Shown: positions 38,446 through 50,464, numbered from the stretch's first letter. The stretch is 64,000 nucleotides of DNA from Streptomyces sp. NBC_01268 (GCF_036240795.1 NZ_CP108454.1:3286001-3350000), one strand, 5' to 3'. Notes: generated by a model from the letters alone, not told the origin. Program-made: numbers and translations.

Positions 38446-40974
38446 ATGTTCCGTACCGCCCTGCGCAATGTGCTCGCGCACAAGGCCAGGCTGCTGATGA
38501 CCGTCCTCGCCGTGATGCTCGGCGTGGCCTTCGTCTCCGGCACCCTCGTCTTCACCGACACCCTCTCCAACGCCTTCCGCAACCAGTCGGCCAAGAGCTA
38601 TGACGACGTCGCCGTCGCCGTCAGCGCCGCCCCCAACCAGCAGGACCCGAACCAGACGCCGGGCCTCTCCGAGCAGACCCGGCAGAAGATCGCCGGGCTG
38701 GACGGCGTCGCCAAGGCGACGGGCCGGGTCAACGGCTTCGCCGGCGTGCCGGACAAGAACGGCAAGCTGATCGGCGTCGGCTGGTCCAACAAGGGCACCA
38801 ACTTCGCCCCCGGCCAGGACGGCAAGGACCCGGCCTACGCCTTCACCAGCGGTGAGGGACCGGTCGAGGACGACCAGATCGCGCTCGACAAGGAGACCGC
38901 CGACAAGGGCGGCTACCAGGTCGGCGACCAGGTCCGGGTGGCCACCAACGGCCCGGTCGAGACGTACACGCTCTCCGGTGTCTTCACCACCGAGGACGGC
39001 GCGGTGAACGCCGGCGGCAGCCTCGTCGTCTTCGACACGGCCACCGCCCAGAAGCTGTACCTCAAGCCCGGCCACTTCCTCGACATCACGGTCACCGGCA
39101 AGCCCGGCGCGGACTCCGCGAAGATCCTCTCCGAGGTCGAGAAGGTCGTCGGCGACACCGCCGAGGCCCAGACCGGCCAGGCCCTCGCCGACCAGCAGGC
39201 CAAGGACATCGAGCAGGGCCTGGGCGCGCTCAACCAGATGCTGCTCGGCTTCGCCGGCATCGCGCTCTTCGTCGGCATCTTCCTGATCTCCAACACCTTC
39301 ACGATGCTGGTCGCCCAGCGCACCAAGGAACTCGCGCTGATGCGCGCCGTCGGCGCCTCGCGCAAGCAGATCACCCGCTCCGTGCTCGCGGAGGCCGGTG
39401 TGGTCGGCCTGGTCGCCTCCGTGGTCGGCTTCGTCCTCGGCATCGGGCTCGCCGTGGCCCTGCGGGCCGGCATGGCCGGCTTCGGCCTGAAGATCCCGGA
39501 CGGCGAACTCGTCGTCGGCACCACCCCGCTGGTCTCGGCGCTCGCCGTCGGCATCCTGATCACCATGCTGGCCGCCTGGCTGCCCGGCCGCCGTGCCGCG
39601 AAGATCCCGCCGGTCGCCGCCATGAGCAGCGTCCACGCGGTGGCCTCCACCAAGTCGCTGGTCGTGCGCAACACCATCGGTGCGATCGTCACCGCCCTGG
39701 GTGCGGTCTCGATCGTCGCCGGCGCCGGCAAGGGCGGCGACGACGGCCGGATGCTGATCGCCGGCGGCGCGTTCCTCTCGCTCATCGGCGTAATCGTGCT
39801 GATCCCGCTGCTGTCCCGCCCGGTGATCGCGCTGGCCCGCCCGTTCCTGAAGCCCTTCGGCGTGGCCGGTTCGCTGGCCGGTCAGAACGCGGTCCGCAAC
39901 CCGCGCCGCACCGGCGCCACGGCCTCCGCGCTCGCCATCGGTCTCACCCTGGTGACCGGCCTCTCGGTGCTCGGCGCCACGGTCGGCTCGGCCGTGGACC
40001 GGATGACGACCGACCAGGTCAAGGCCGACTACATGATCTCCATGGCGAGCGGTGACGGCCTCAACCAGGCCGCGCTGGACGCCGTCCGCAAGACCCCGGG
40101 CCTGACCGCCGTCTCGCCGCAGCAGGCCGGCTACCTCCAGGTGAAGGGCGACTTCAAGTCCGTCTCCGGCGTCACCCCGGGCGACATCGAGAAGGTCCTC
40201 AACCTGAAGGTCGTCGACGGCTCGCTGGGCTCGCTCGCCCAGGGCAAGGTCGCCGTCGAGGAGAAGACCGCCGAGAAGAAGGGCTGGAAGGTCGGCTCGA
40301 CCCTGCCGGTCGAGTTCTCGGACAAGAAGAAGGGCTCGCTGACGGTCGGCGCGGTCTACGAGGGCAGCGAGTTCGTCTCGCCGCTCGTCCTGGACGCGAA
40401 GATCCTCAACGCGCACGACCCCAAGCCGTACATCCCGCAGATCCTCGTGAAGATGGACGGCGGCGCCTCCGACTCGGCCGAGAAGGCCCTGATGAAGGCG
40501 ATGGGCGACAACCCGGCCATGACGGTCATGGACCAGAAGGACATCCGCGACTCGTTCGGCGGCGTCATCAACATGATGCTGAACATCATGTACGGCCTGC
40601 TGGCGATGGCCCTGATCATCGCGGTGCTCGGTGTCGTCAACACGCTGGCCATGTCGGTCTTCGAGCGCCAGCAGGAGATCGGCATGCTGCGGGCGATCGG
40701 TCTCGACCGGCGCCGGGTGAAGCGGATGGTGCGCCTGGAGGCCGTGGTCATCTCGCTGTTCGGCGCGGTCGTCGGCATCGGCCTCGGCTCGTTCCTCGGC
40801 TGGGCGATCGGCGAGACGCTGAAGAACAGCCTGCCGGACTACGCGCTGGTGCTGCCGTGGGGCCGGATCGGGATCTTCCTGCTCCTGGCCGGACTGGTCG
40901 GCGTGCTGGCCTCCCTGTGGCCGGCCCGCAGCGCGGCGAAGCTGAACATGCTCTCCGCGATCAAGGCCGAGTAG
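38446..40974 (+). CDS. ABC transporter permease, FtsX/MacB-like duplicated fold
   Basis: The 842-aa permease has an N-terminal helix, a large extracytoplasmic MacB-PCD-type domain (about 45-255), three helices (from MLLGFAGIALFVGIFLISNT), a second set beginning near residue 475, another extracytoplasmic domain and a final FtsX triplet (MAMSVFERQQEIGMLRAIGL). This duplicated layout matches actinobacterial lipoprotein or envelope-stress exporters. The substrate is unknown. Confidence 0.92.
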   Translation: MFRTALRNVLAHKARLLMTVLAVMLGVAFVSGTLVFTDTLSNAFRNQSAKSYDDVAVAVSAAPNQQDPNQTPGLSEQTRQKIAGLDGVAKATGRVNGFAGVPDKNGKLIGVGWSNKGTNFAPGQDGKDPAYAFTSGEGPVEDDQIALDKETADKGGYQVGDQVRVATNGPVETYTLSGVFTTEDGAVNAGGSLVVFDTATAQKLYLKPGHFLDITVTGKPGADSAKILSEVEKVVGDTAEAQTGQALADQQAKDIEQGLGALNQMLLGFAGIALFVGIFLISNTFTMLVAQRTKELALMRAVGASRKQITRSVLAEAGVVGLVASVVGFVLGIGLAVALRAGMAGFGLKIPDGELVVGTTPLVSALAVGILITMLAAWLPGRRAAKIPPVAAMSSVHAVASTKSLVVRNTIGAIVTALGAVSIVAGAGKGGDDGRMLIAGGAFLSLIGVIVLIPLLSRPVIALARPFLKPFGVAGSLAGQNAVRNPRRTGATASALAIGLTLVTGLSVLGATVGSAVDRMTTDQVKADYMISMASGDGLNQAALDAVRKTPGLTAVSPQQAGYLQVKGDFKSVSGVTPGDIEKVLNLKVVDGSLGSLAQGKVAVEEKTAEKKGWKVGSTLPVEFSDKKKGSLTVGAVYEGSEFVSPLVLDAKILNAHDPKPYIPQILVKMDGGASDSAEKALMKAMGDNPAMTVMDQKDIRDSFGGVINMMLNIMYGLLAMALIIAVLGVVNTLAMSVFERQQEIGMLRAIGLDRRRVKRMVRLEAVVISLFGAVVGIGLGSFLGWAIGETLKNSLPDYALVLPWGRIGIFLLLAGLVGVLASLWPARSAAKLNMLSAIKAE

Positions 40975-40989
40975 CACCGACACGGACGG

Positions 40990-41032
40990 CCGGAAGGGCC
41001 GGTCCCCCGCTCGGGGGGACCGGCCCTTCCGG
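40990..41032. terminator. Strong bidirectional terminator
   Basis: Perfect 19-bp arms (CCGGAAGGGCCGGTCCCCC) with a 5-nt loop lie between the convergent ABC permease and phospholipase-D-like genes. Confidence 0.9.
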
Positions 41033-41051
41033 CGTTCCCGGTGCCTGTGGG

Positions 41052-42287
41052 TCAGCTGCCCGCGCAGTACGTCATGAGGTACTGGTGGTTGGCCTTGAAC
41101 TGGGCGTAGAGCGCCGGGTCGTCGATCTTCAGCAGGGTCTCGTCGTTGGCCCGCAGCGCCGGGTAGGTGTAGTTGTGGCTGCCGGTCCACACGAGCTTCC
41201 TGCCGGCCACGCCGTCGTACGTGCCCTCGATCAGCAGGTACTTGGAGTGCAGGCCCGCCTTGGCGACGCCGGTGCCCCGGTCCTCGTAGCACTCGACGCG
41301 CTGGGTGAGCTTGCCCGAGACGATCGACTCGACGCCGGCGCCCATGGAGCCGGGGGCGCCGTCGTGGGCGAGGATCACGGAGCAGCCGGCGTTCTTCAGG
41401 GCGACCAGCTTGGTGGCGACCTCGTCGCGGGTGAAGAGGTTGGCGGCCATCCGGATCTGGGTGCCGCCGGTGCAGCTGACGTTGTCGAGGATCAGCTTGA
41501 CGGTGTCGGTGGAGGCGTCGTTGTCGTACGTGGTGCCGGCGGCCTCCTTGCGCGGGAAGAAGTACGCCTTGTACGGGCCGCTGGCCGGGGTCTTGTAGTA
41601 GTGGCTGAGCCCGGTCGCGGAGGTGCCGTAGGCGAGCAGGTCGGCGAAGTAGTCCTGGTAGATGCCGTAGAGACCGGTGTCGACGATGGTGACGGCGTTG
41701 TTGAAGAGGTCGGTGCGCTGGACGCCCGTCATGTTGGCGGAGGTCTGCACGACGACGTCGTTCGCGCCGCCGGTGTTCGAGAACAGCCAGAACTTGTTGT
41801 GGTTGATGGCACCGTCGGGGTCGCCGGGCAGCTGGCGGGAGCCGATGCAGCCGCGTCCGGCGGGGCAGGCGAAGACCCAGGAGCCCTGGGCACGGTCGGT
41901 GCCGAGGCGGGCGACGAGCCGGGTGTACTCGCCGCCGGTCATGGTGACGGAGGTGTTGTCGACGACGACCCTGACGTTCACGCCGCGGTTCTTGGCGGCG
42001 CCGAGGGCGTCGGTGACGGTGTCGTCGGTGAAGGTGTAGAGCCCGGCGGTGATGGTGGCGCCCGCCGGGGTCTGGTCGATGAGGCCGATGATGTGGTCGC
42101 GGACCCGGTCCTGGGCGGCGGCGTCGCCGGACGGGTCGTTGAAGGTGGCCGTGGTGGTGACGGCGGTGGTGTCGGCACCGGCCGGGGCCGGGGAGGCCGC
42201 GAGCAGGCCGACGGCGGCGGCCAGGGTGAGGACGAGACGGACGGGACGGCGCAAGATTCCCCCTGAGGCGCGAGGCGACATATACAT
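41052..42287 (-). CDS. Secreted phospholipase-D-like protein with degenerate HKD motifs
   Basis: The 411-aa product has a signal peptide ending APAGA (about 38). Two PLD-type half-sites are present: INHNKFWLFSN and LHSKYLLIEG, each keeping His and Lys of HxK but lacking the usual Asp seven residues later (Ser and Glu instead). ANMTG and GSHNYT supply the Asn/Ser positions. Such proteins may be phosphodiesterases or nucleases; activity is uncertain. It is secreted and followed by a convergent terminator. ATG 42287 and 42281 are both possible. Confidence 0.85.
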   Translation of the reverse strand: MYMSPRASGGILRRPVRLVLTLAAAVGLLAASPAPAGADTTAVTTTATFNDPSGDAAAQDRVRDHIIGLIDQTPAGATITAGLYTFTDDTVTDALGAAKNRGVNVRVVVDNTSVTMTGGEYTRLVARLGTDRAQGSWVFACPAGRGCIGSRQLPGDPDGAINHNKFWLFSNTGGANDVVVQTSANMTGVQRTDLFNNAVTIVDTGLYGIYQDYFADLLAYGTSATGLSHYYKTPASGPYKAYFFPRKEAAGTTYDNDASTDTVKLILDNVSCTGGTQIRMAANLFTRDEVATKLVALKNAGCSVILAHDGAPGSMGAGVESIVSGKLTQRVECYEDRGTGVAKAGLHSKYLLIEGTYDGVAGRKLVWTGSHNYTYPALRANDETLLKIDDPALYAQFKANHQYLMTYCAGS

Positions 42288-42365
42288 GACAATCCGGACC
42301 CGAAAGGAACGGGGTGCCGATCCGAACCGGCACCCCGCCTTCCGGAACCCGAAGGTCCGAACGTA

Positions 42366-43724
42366 TCAGCGCCCTTGGGCCTCCCGGGACTCCCAGGACT
42401 CCCGGGACTCGCTCCACACCCTCGGCCGCAGCGCCACGCCCGACGCGCCCGAGCCCGGCGTGCGCACCGCCAGGAACTGGTTGACCCCGATGCGGTTGCG
42501 CTCGAAGGAGACCGCCGAGGCCGCCATGTACAGGCGCCAGATCCGCGCCCGGCCCGGCGAGGTCAGCCGCACCGCCCGGTCCCACCCGGCCTCCAGGTTC
42601 GCCACCCAGCTGCGCAGCGTCAGCGCGTAGTGCTCGCGGATCGCCTCCACGTCCCGCACCTCGAAGCCCGCGTCCTCCAGGGTCGTCAGGGTGCGCCCCA
42701 TCGGCGCCAGTTCGCCGTCCGGGAAGACGTACGCGTCGATGAACGCGTCCACCTCGTACGCCTCCTCGTCCGGCTCCGGGCGGCGCGAGATCTGGTGGTT
42801 CAGCAGCCGCCCGCCGGGCTTCAGCAGCCCGTACAGCGCGTCCGCGTACTCCCGGTACTTCACCGTGCCCACGTGCTCGGCCATGCCGATCGACGAGATC
42901 GCGTCGAACGGGCCGTCCGTGACGTCCCGGTAGTCCTGCACCCGGATCTCGATCCGGTCGGTCAGCCCCTCCTCCGCGATCCGCTTGCGCGCGAACGCGG
43001 CCTGCTCCCGGGAGAGGGTGACGCCGACCACCCGGGCGCCGTACTCACGGGCCGCGTGGATCGCCATGGAGCCCCAGCCGCAGCCGACGTCCAGCAGCCG
43101 GTCGCCCTCCCTCAGGCGCAGCTTGCGAGCGATCAGGTCCAGCTTGTCCCGCTGGGCGTCCTCGAGGGTGCCGCCGGAACCTTCGGTGCCGCCGGTGCCG
43201 TCGGGGGCCCAGTAGGCGCACGAATAGACCATCGACGGGCCCAGCACCAGCTCGTAGAACTCGTTGCCCACGTCGTAGTGGTGACTGATCGCCTGCTTGT
43301 CCCGGCGCCTGGTGTGCCGCACCCCGCTGCGCCCGCGCATCTCCTCCAGGGGAGGCTTCGGCGGCGGGAGGGGGCCGGCCAGCTTCAGGAGGGCGCGGGC
43401 GGCGGCCCGCACCTTCGGGTCGCGCGCGGTCTCCAGGAGGCCGCGCGACTCCTCGCCGCGCTCCCACAGGAACCCCGCGAGCCGGTCGAGGACCGTGTAG
43501 AGGTCCCCCTCGACGTCGATCTCCCCCGCCACCCATGCCCTGGCGAGGCCGAGCTCCCCCGGCTTCCACAGCAGCCGGCGCAGGGCCCGGCGCTCGCGGA
43601 TGATCAGTACCGGGCCGTCCGCGGGACCTGCTTCGCTGCCGTCCCAGGCCCGCAGCCGCACGGGGAGCGGAGCTCCCAGCACGTCCTCGGCGAGGGCGGT
43701 CAGCCGCGACGCGGCGTCGGCCAT
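42366..43724 (-). CDS. Cyclopropane-fatty-acyl-phospholipid synthase-family methyltransferase
   Basis: The 452-aa SAM-dependent enzyme has an N-terminal lipid-binding part, YDVGNEFYELVLG, and SAM motif LLDVGCGWGSMA, followed by GVTLSREQ and SSIGMAEHVG, as in CFA synthases. It would modify unsaturated membrane lipids. A short C-terminal tail (SESRESWESREAQGR) is encoded by three 9-bp repeats. ATG follows GGAGGTG. Confidence 0.92.
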   Translation of the reverse strand: MADAASRLTALAEDVLGAPLPVRLRAWDGSEAGPADGPVLIIRERRALRRLLWKPGELGLARAWVAGEIDVEGDLYTVLDRLAGFLWERGEESRGLLETARDPKVRAAARALLKLAGPLPPPKPPLEEMRGRSGVRHTRRRDKQAISHHYDVGNEFYELVLGPSMVYSCAYWAPDGTGGTEGSGGTLEDAQRDKLDLIARKLRLREGDRLLDVGCGWGSMAIHAAREYGARVVGVTLSREQAAFARKRIAEEGLTDRIEIRVQDYRDVTDGPFDAISSIGMAEHVGTVKYREYADALYGLLKPGGRLLNHQISRRPEPDEEAYEVDAFIDAYVFPDGELAPMGRTLTTLEDAGFEVRDVEAIREHYALTLRSWVANLEAGWDRAVRLTSPGRARIWRLYMAASAVSFERNRIGVNQFLAVRTPGSGASGVALRPRVWSESRESWESREAQGR

Positions 43725-43876
43725 GATGAAACACCTCCGTGATCTCGTGCCCCAGAAATGCTTGTCACCAAGGGAACACCGTCGGTAGGCGTTCCACTCC
43801 CGTTCGAGGGCAACGAGTCCGGAAAAACACGCGAAGGGCGGTGCGCGGGGGTGCGTTCGTGGTCCACCCGCGCACG

Positions 43877-43918
43877 CGAAAGGGCCGTCCGCACCACGGA
43901 TGGCGGACGGCCCTTTCG
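43877..43918 (-). terminator. Terminator of ndh
   Basis: Perfect 16-bp arms (CGAAAGGGCCGTCCGC) enclose a 10-nt loop, 17 bp past the ndh stop. Confidence 0.85.
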
Positions 43919-43934
43919 GGTGTTGCTGGAGGGA

Positions 43935-45317
43935 TCAGGCCTTGGCCTTCTCCTGCGCCGGGGCGGCCGGCGCCGGGGCGGGCTTCGCCGCCTCGTAGAA
44001 CTCCTCGCGCGGGGTCTCCATGGCGCCCAGGGAGACGACCTCACGCTTGAGGAACATGCCCAGGGTCCAGTCGGCGAAGATGCGGATCTTGCGGTTCCAG
44101 GTCGGCATCGCCATGCCGTGGTAGCCACGGTGCATGTACCAGGCGAGACGGCCCTTGAGCTTGATCTTCATCTTGCCCATGACGATCATCGCGACGCCCT
44201 TGTGCAGGCCGAGACCCGCGACGGCGCCCTTGTTGGAGTGCGCGTACTCCTTCTGCGGGAAGCCCCGCATGCCGGACACCACGTTGTCGCCGAGGACCTT
44301 GGCCTGGCGCAGCGCGTGCTGGGCGTTCGGCGGGCACCAGGCGCGCTCGGCCGGGACGCCGGCCTTGATCGCGGCCAGGTCCGGGACCTGGGCGTTGTCG
44401 CCCGCGGCCCACACGTAGTCGAGGCCGTTGACCTGGAGCTTCTCGTTGCAGTCCACGTGGCCACGGGGGCCGAGCGGCAGACCGAAGCGGGAGAGCGCCG
44501 GGTTCGGCTTCACACCGGCGGTCCACACGATCGTGTTGGAGTCGACCTCGAGGCCGTTCTTCAGCACGACGTGGCCGTCGACGCAGGAGTCCATCGAGGT
44601 CTGGAGGTAGATCTCGATGCCGCGGCCCTCGAGGTGCTCCTTGCCGTACTGGCCCAGCTTCGGGCCGACCTCGGGAAGGATCTTGTCGGCGGCGTCGACC
44701 AGGATGAAGCGCATGTCCTCGCGCTTCACGTTCTGGTAGTACTTCGACGCGTCGCGGGCCATGTCCTCGACCTCGCCGATGGTCTCCGCGCCGGCGAAGC
44801 CGCCGCCCACGAAGACGAAGGTCAGCGCCTTGCGGCGGACCTCCTCATCGGTCGTCGAGTCGGCCTTGTCGAGCTGCTCGAGGACGTGGTTGCGCAGGCC
44901 GATGGCCTCCTCGATGCCCTTCATGCCGATGCCCTGCTCGGCGAGACCGGGGATCGGGAAGGTGCGGGAGACGGCACCCATCGCAATGACCAGGTAGTCG
45001 AACGGCAGCTCGTACGCCTCGCCGACGAGCGGCGAGATCGTGGCGACCTTGCGGTCCTGGTCGATGGTGGTGACCCGGCCGGTGAGCACCTCGGCTCCGC
45101 GCACGACGCGTCGCAGCGGGACGACGACGTGGCGCGGCGAGATGCTGCCGGCGGCGGCTTCGGGGAGGAAGGGCTGGTAGGTCATGTACGACCGCGGGTC
45201 GACGACCGTGACGGTCGCCTCCGCGTAGCGCATCTTCTTGAGGATGCGCCGAGCTGCGTACAGGCCTACGTACCCGCCGCCTACTACGAGGATCCTGGGA
45301 CGCTCCGTGGTGCTCAT
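43935..45317 (-). CDS. ndh: Type II NADH dehydrogenase
   Basis: The 460-aa membrane-associated flavoenzyme passes electrons from NADH to quinone without proton pumping. The FAD motif VVGGGYVGLYAARR is at about 12-25, the NADH motif FVFVGGGFAGAETIGE near 165-180, and WAAGDNAQVPD near 320. ATG 45317 begins nine residues before the FAD strand. A 380-bp untranslated region with hairpins lies upstream. A proline/alanine-rich tail ends the protein. Confidence 0.93.
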   Translation of the reverse strand: MSTTERPRILVVGGGYVGLYAARRILKKMRYAEATVTVVDPRSYMTYQPFLPEAAAGSISPRHVVVPLRRVVRGAEVLTGRVTTIDQDRKVATISPLVGEAYELPFDYLVIAMGAVSRTFPIPGLAEQGIGMKGIEEAIGLRNHVLEQLDKADSTTDEEVRRKALTFVFVGGGFAGAETIGEVEDMARDASKYYQNVKREDMRFILVDAADKILPEVGPKLGQYGKEHLEGRGIEIYLQTSMDSCVDGHVVLKNGLEVDSNTIVWTAGVKPNPALSRFGLPLGPRGHVDCNEKLQVNGLDYVWAAGDNAQVPDLAAIKAGVPAERAWCPPNAQHALRQAKVLGDNVVSGMRGFPQKEYAHSNKGAVAGLGLHKGVAMIVMGKMKIKLKGRLAWYMHRGYHGMAMPTWNRKIRIFADWTLGMFLKREVVSLGAMETPREEFYEAAKPAPAPAAPAQEKAKA

Positions 45318-45697
45318 GCATCCGAGTATCCACCCCTCCCAGGGGGGTTGCTCGTGCGCCCCTTCACAAGGTTGTCGGGGTCCTCTGCTACACTCCGCCG
45401 CCCACGTGACCCAGGTCATGGTCCAGCAAAGGAACCAGGGGGTGCCCGTGGACGTTGTTCACCCCCTGTGAACTGGCCCGGAGAGCCTTACGCAACGCAG
45501 AACCACGGGGTGCGTTCACACGAAGGAAACATCGAGCGAAGTGGCCTCCGCGCCTGCGAAAGGGCCCTGAGAAGCCCCTCGAAGGGACCAAAGGCCCTCC
45601 TCGGACGCCATCAGGGCCCTTTCTCTTGTGAAGAACTTCACGAACTTTCCCGACGGAGCGTCGTCCAGGGGGCCCTGTCAGGCCTCATAGGCACCCG
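45318..45697. other. Untranslated region between ndh and ppx with inverted repeats
   Basis: These 380 bp carry no supported gene. They hold an inverted repeat GTTCAC-N5-GTGAAC (45454-45470) and a large hairpin at 45558-45623. The ndh promoter should lie near 45350-45420. A small RNA is possible but not shown. Confidence 0.5.
45558..45623. other. Hairpin with 13-bp perfect arms and 40-nt structured loop
   Basis: GAAAGGGCCCTGA and its exact complement enclose 40 nt that can fold again (AGCCCCTCGAAGGGACC). It lies 75 bp past the ppx stop. It may be the end of the ppx/eno transcript or of an unannotated RNA. Confidence 0.65.
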
Positions 45698-46618
45698 CTA
45701 TGCGACGGATAGCGCGATCCCATCGAGGATGTCGTGCTCGCTGACGACCACCTCGGCGGCTCCGGTGCGCTCCATGATCTCGGCGAGGACCAGCGCTCCG
45801 GCGACGATCACGTCGACCCGGCCGGGGTGGATCACCGGGATCGCGGCCCGCTCGTCGTGGGTGGAGGAGAGCAGCCGGGCCACCACCTCGTCGACCTGCG
45901 CGCGGGAGATCCGCGCGTGGTGGATCTTCGTGGAGTCGTACTCCGGGAGCCCGAGCGCGACGGCGGCGACGGTGGTCACCGAGCCGGCCAGGCCCACCAG
46001 GGTCTCGGCCTCGCCGATCGGCACGGTCTCGGCGGCCAGGTCCAGCGCGGCCCGCACGTCGGCGCGGATCGCGGCGATCTCCTCCGCGGCCGGCGGGTCG
46101 TGCCGCACATGCCGCTCGGTGAGGCGGACGCAGCCGATGTCGACCGAGCGGGCCGCCTCGACGTGCCGGTTGCCGACGACGAACTCGGTGGAGCCGCCGC
46201 CGATGTCCACCACCAGGCGCCGGTCGGCGCCGTGCAGCTCGCCGGTGGCACCGGTGAAGGAGAACTCGGCCTCCTGGTCGCCGGTGATGACCTCGGGCTC
46301 GACGCCCAGGATCGCCACGACCCCGTTCACGAAGTCGGCGCGGTTCTCGGCGTCGCGGGAGGCGGAGGTGGCGACGAAGCGCAGCCGGTCGGCGCCCACC
46401 CCGAACTCCTCGATGACGGCCGCGTACTCCCGGCAGGCCGCGAAGGTCCGCTCCAGCGCCTCGGGCGCGAGCCGGCCGGTCCGGTCGACGCCCTGGCCGA
46501 GCCGGACGATCGTCATCCGCCGGTCGAGCTCGATCAGCTCACCCGTCTCCGGGTGCACGTCGGCGACGAGCAGGCGGATGGAGTTGGTACCGCAGTCGAT
46601 TCCGGCGACCCGGGTCAC
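45698..46618 (-). CDS. Exopolyphosphatase/guanosine pentaphosphatase (Ppx/GppA)
   Basis: The 306-aa actin-fold protein has phosphate motifs GIDCGTNSIRLLVAD and VVDIGGGSTEFVVG with LAGSVTTVAA, and lacks a C-terminal HD domain, like other actinobacterial short forms. GTG 46618 overlaps the DUF501 stop (GTGA). It hydrolyses polyphosphate or pppGpp; which one is not clear. Confidence 0.92.
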   Translation of the reverse strand: MTRVAGIDCGTNSIRLLVADVHPETGELIELDRRMTIVRLGQGVDRTGRLAPEALERTFAACREYAAVIEEFGVGADRLRFVATSASRDAENRADFVNGVVAILGVEPEVITGDQEAEFSFTGATGELHGADRRLVVDIGGGSTEFVVGNRHVEAARSVDIGCVRLTERHVRHDPPAAEEIAAIRADVRAALDLAAETVPIGEAETLVGLAGSVTTVAAVALGLPEYDSTKIHHARISRAQVDEVVARLLSSTHDERAAIPVIHPGRVDVIVAGALVLAEIMERTGAAEVVVSEHDILDGIALSVA

Positions 46619-47154
46619 TCGGCGGACTCCTTCGCGTCGGCGCACGGCGTCACGCACGGGCCCTTCGCCCACCACTCGGGCAGCATCGCGAGGGCCTCGT
46701 CGCCGAACGGGTTCACGCCCGGGCCGGCGGCGAGCGAGTGGCCGACGAGCACGTGCAGGCACTTGACCCGGTCCGGCATGCCGCCGGCGCTCGGGAAGCC
46801 CTCCAGGACCTCGATGGCGTCGCGGCGCGCGATGTAGTCCTCGTGCGCGGCCCGGTAGGCCGCGGCGAGCTCCGGGTCGGTGGCGAGCCGGGCCTGCATC
46901 TCCTTCATGACCCCGTTGGCCTCCAGGGTGCCGATGGCCGAGGCCGCCCGGGGGCAGGTCAGGTAGTACGTGGTGGGGAACGGGGTGCCGTCGGGGAGCC
47001 GGGGAGCGGTCTCGACGACGTCCGGGTTGCCGCACGGGCAGCGGTGCGCGATGGCACGCAGGCCGCGGGGCGGCCGGCCGAGCTGGTCCTCGAACGCCGC
47101 GATGTCCGCGTCGGTCGGCTCGGTGCGTTCGGTCTGCGGAGGAGGCGTTTCCAT
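46615..47154 (-). CDS. DUF501 domain-containing protein
   Basis: The 179-aa protein has the DUF501 pattern: QLGRPPRGLRAIAHRCPCGN, LPDGTPFPTTYYLTCPRA, MPDRVKCLHVLVGHSLAAGP. Conserved Cys and His residues hint at a metal site. It sits between ftsB and ppx, a conserved actinobacterial arrangement, and overlaps ppx by 4 bp. Function unknown. Confidence 0.9.
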   Translation of the reverse strand: METPPPQTERTEPTDADIAAFEDQLGRPPRGLRAIAHRCPCGNPDVVETAPRLPDGTPFPTTYYLTCPRAASAIGTLEANGVMKEMQARLATDPELAAAYRAAHEDYIARRDAIEVLEGFPSAGGMPDRVKCLHVLVGHSLAAGPGVNPFGDEALAMLPEWWAKGPCVTPCADAKESAE

Positions 47155-47172
47155 GGTGGATCCTGGGGTTGG

Positions 47173-47643
47173 TCAGTGGCGGTCGGCGTTGTCCACGCCG
47201 TCCCACAGGTTGTCGTACCAGGGGCGGTCCGTCGCACCCTGGTCGGTGCGGGGCCGGTGCTCCGCGTCCGGGTCGTTCACGGTGAAGCCGGTCTCACCGG
47301 GCATCAGGTAGTGCAGGTGCTCGCGGGCGAGCCGGCGCACGTAGGCGGGATCCTGGAGGCGGGCCTTCTCGTCCCGCAGTTCCTCGACCCGCTGCGCCGC
47401 CTCGGCGGACTTGCGCTGCTGGTCGGCGATCTCGCCCTGCTGGGAGACGTACTGCCGCATCGGGTAGGCGAGCGCCACCACCAGCGAGCACACGACCAGC
47501 GCGAGGAAGGCCGCGCGGCCGGTGAGGCGGGAGCGGCGGGCCTGCCGGCGGGTCTGGGAGCGGTAGACACGGGCGGCGGTCTGCTCGCCGAGCAGCCTGA
47601 TCCGGGTCGCGGTCGAGAACCGGTCCCGGTCCTTCACGGCCAT
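47173..47643 (-). CDS. FtsB/DivIC-family septum formation initiator
   Basis: The 156-aa protein has a basic cytoplasmic N-terminus (about 1-43), one membrane helix (AAFLALVVCSLVVALAY), a coiled coil (EIADQQRKSAEAAQRVEELR), and a short extracellular end with LAREHLHYLMPGETGF. FtsB/DivIC bridges FtsL and FtsQ in the divisome. Downstream of eno with a terminator between them. Confidence 0.9.
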   Translation of the reverse strand: MAVKDRDRFSTATRIRLLGEQTAARVYRSQTRRQARRSRLTGRAAFLALVVCSLVVALAYPMRQYVSQQGEIADQQRKSAEAAQRVEELRDEKARLQDPAYVRRLAREHLHYLMPGETGFTVNDPDAEHRPRTDQGATDRPWYDNLWDGVDNADRH

Positions 47644-47684
47644 GTCGTACGCCTCCCCTGTCGCTGCCGGCCCTCTTCACACGC

Positions 47685-47723
47685 ACGTCCCCGCACACGG
47701 TACGGGACCGAGTGCGGGGACGT
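47685..47723 (-). terminator. Terminator of eno
   Basis: Perfect 12-bp arms (ACGTCCCCGCAC) enclose a 15-nt loop, 18 bp past the enolase stop. Confidence 0.8.
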
Positions 47724-47740
47724 ACGGATCAGAGCAGGTG

Positions 47741-49264
<1,524 letters not shown>

Positions 49265-49287
49265 TCACCGCGGGTGGGTCGTCAGGC

Positions 49288-50245
<958 letters not shown>

Positions 50246-50464
50246 GGTCGACGGGGCCCGCGGTGGCGAGCGGTCACGACCGTAGACATAGACCCGGTGG
50301 AAGTTCAAAGACCATCAACCCGGAAATATCGCCCCTACTTGCTCCCCCGAGTGGGGTGTTTGCGCAGGTGAGGGGCGACGCGAGCAAACTTTGCGGACGT
50401 GACACGCCAGTTCGGCAAGAGAGACCCATGTCTCACTTACTCATAACGGACATTCAGCAGCGAA
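50246..50464. other. Promoter-proximal region of the riboswitch and end of the second rpf gene
   Basis: No gene is seen. AT content is raised at 50290-50460, fitting a promoter for the long riboswitch leader. A weak GAGAC/GTCTC hairpin at about 50425-50437 may end the second rpf transcript. Confidence 0.45.

Noticed and set aside
37480..42585. A 1.7-kresidue open frame on the minus strand over the ABC operon and PLD gene
   Set aside because: It runs antisense to well-supported genes, and composition is that of a shadow frame.
45454..45470. Rex (NADH-sensing) operator upstream of ndh
   Set aside because: The known site reads TGTGAAC-N3-TTCACA; here arm order is reversed (GTTCAC...GTGAAC). 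Only half-sites occur elsewhere in the region.
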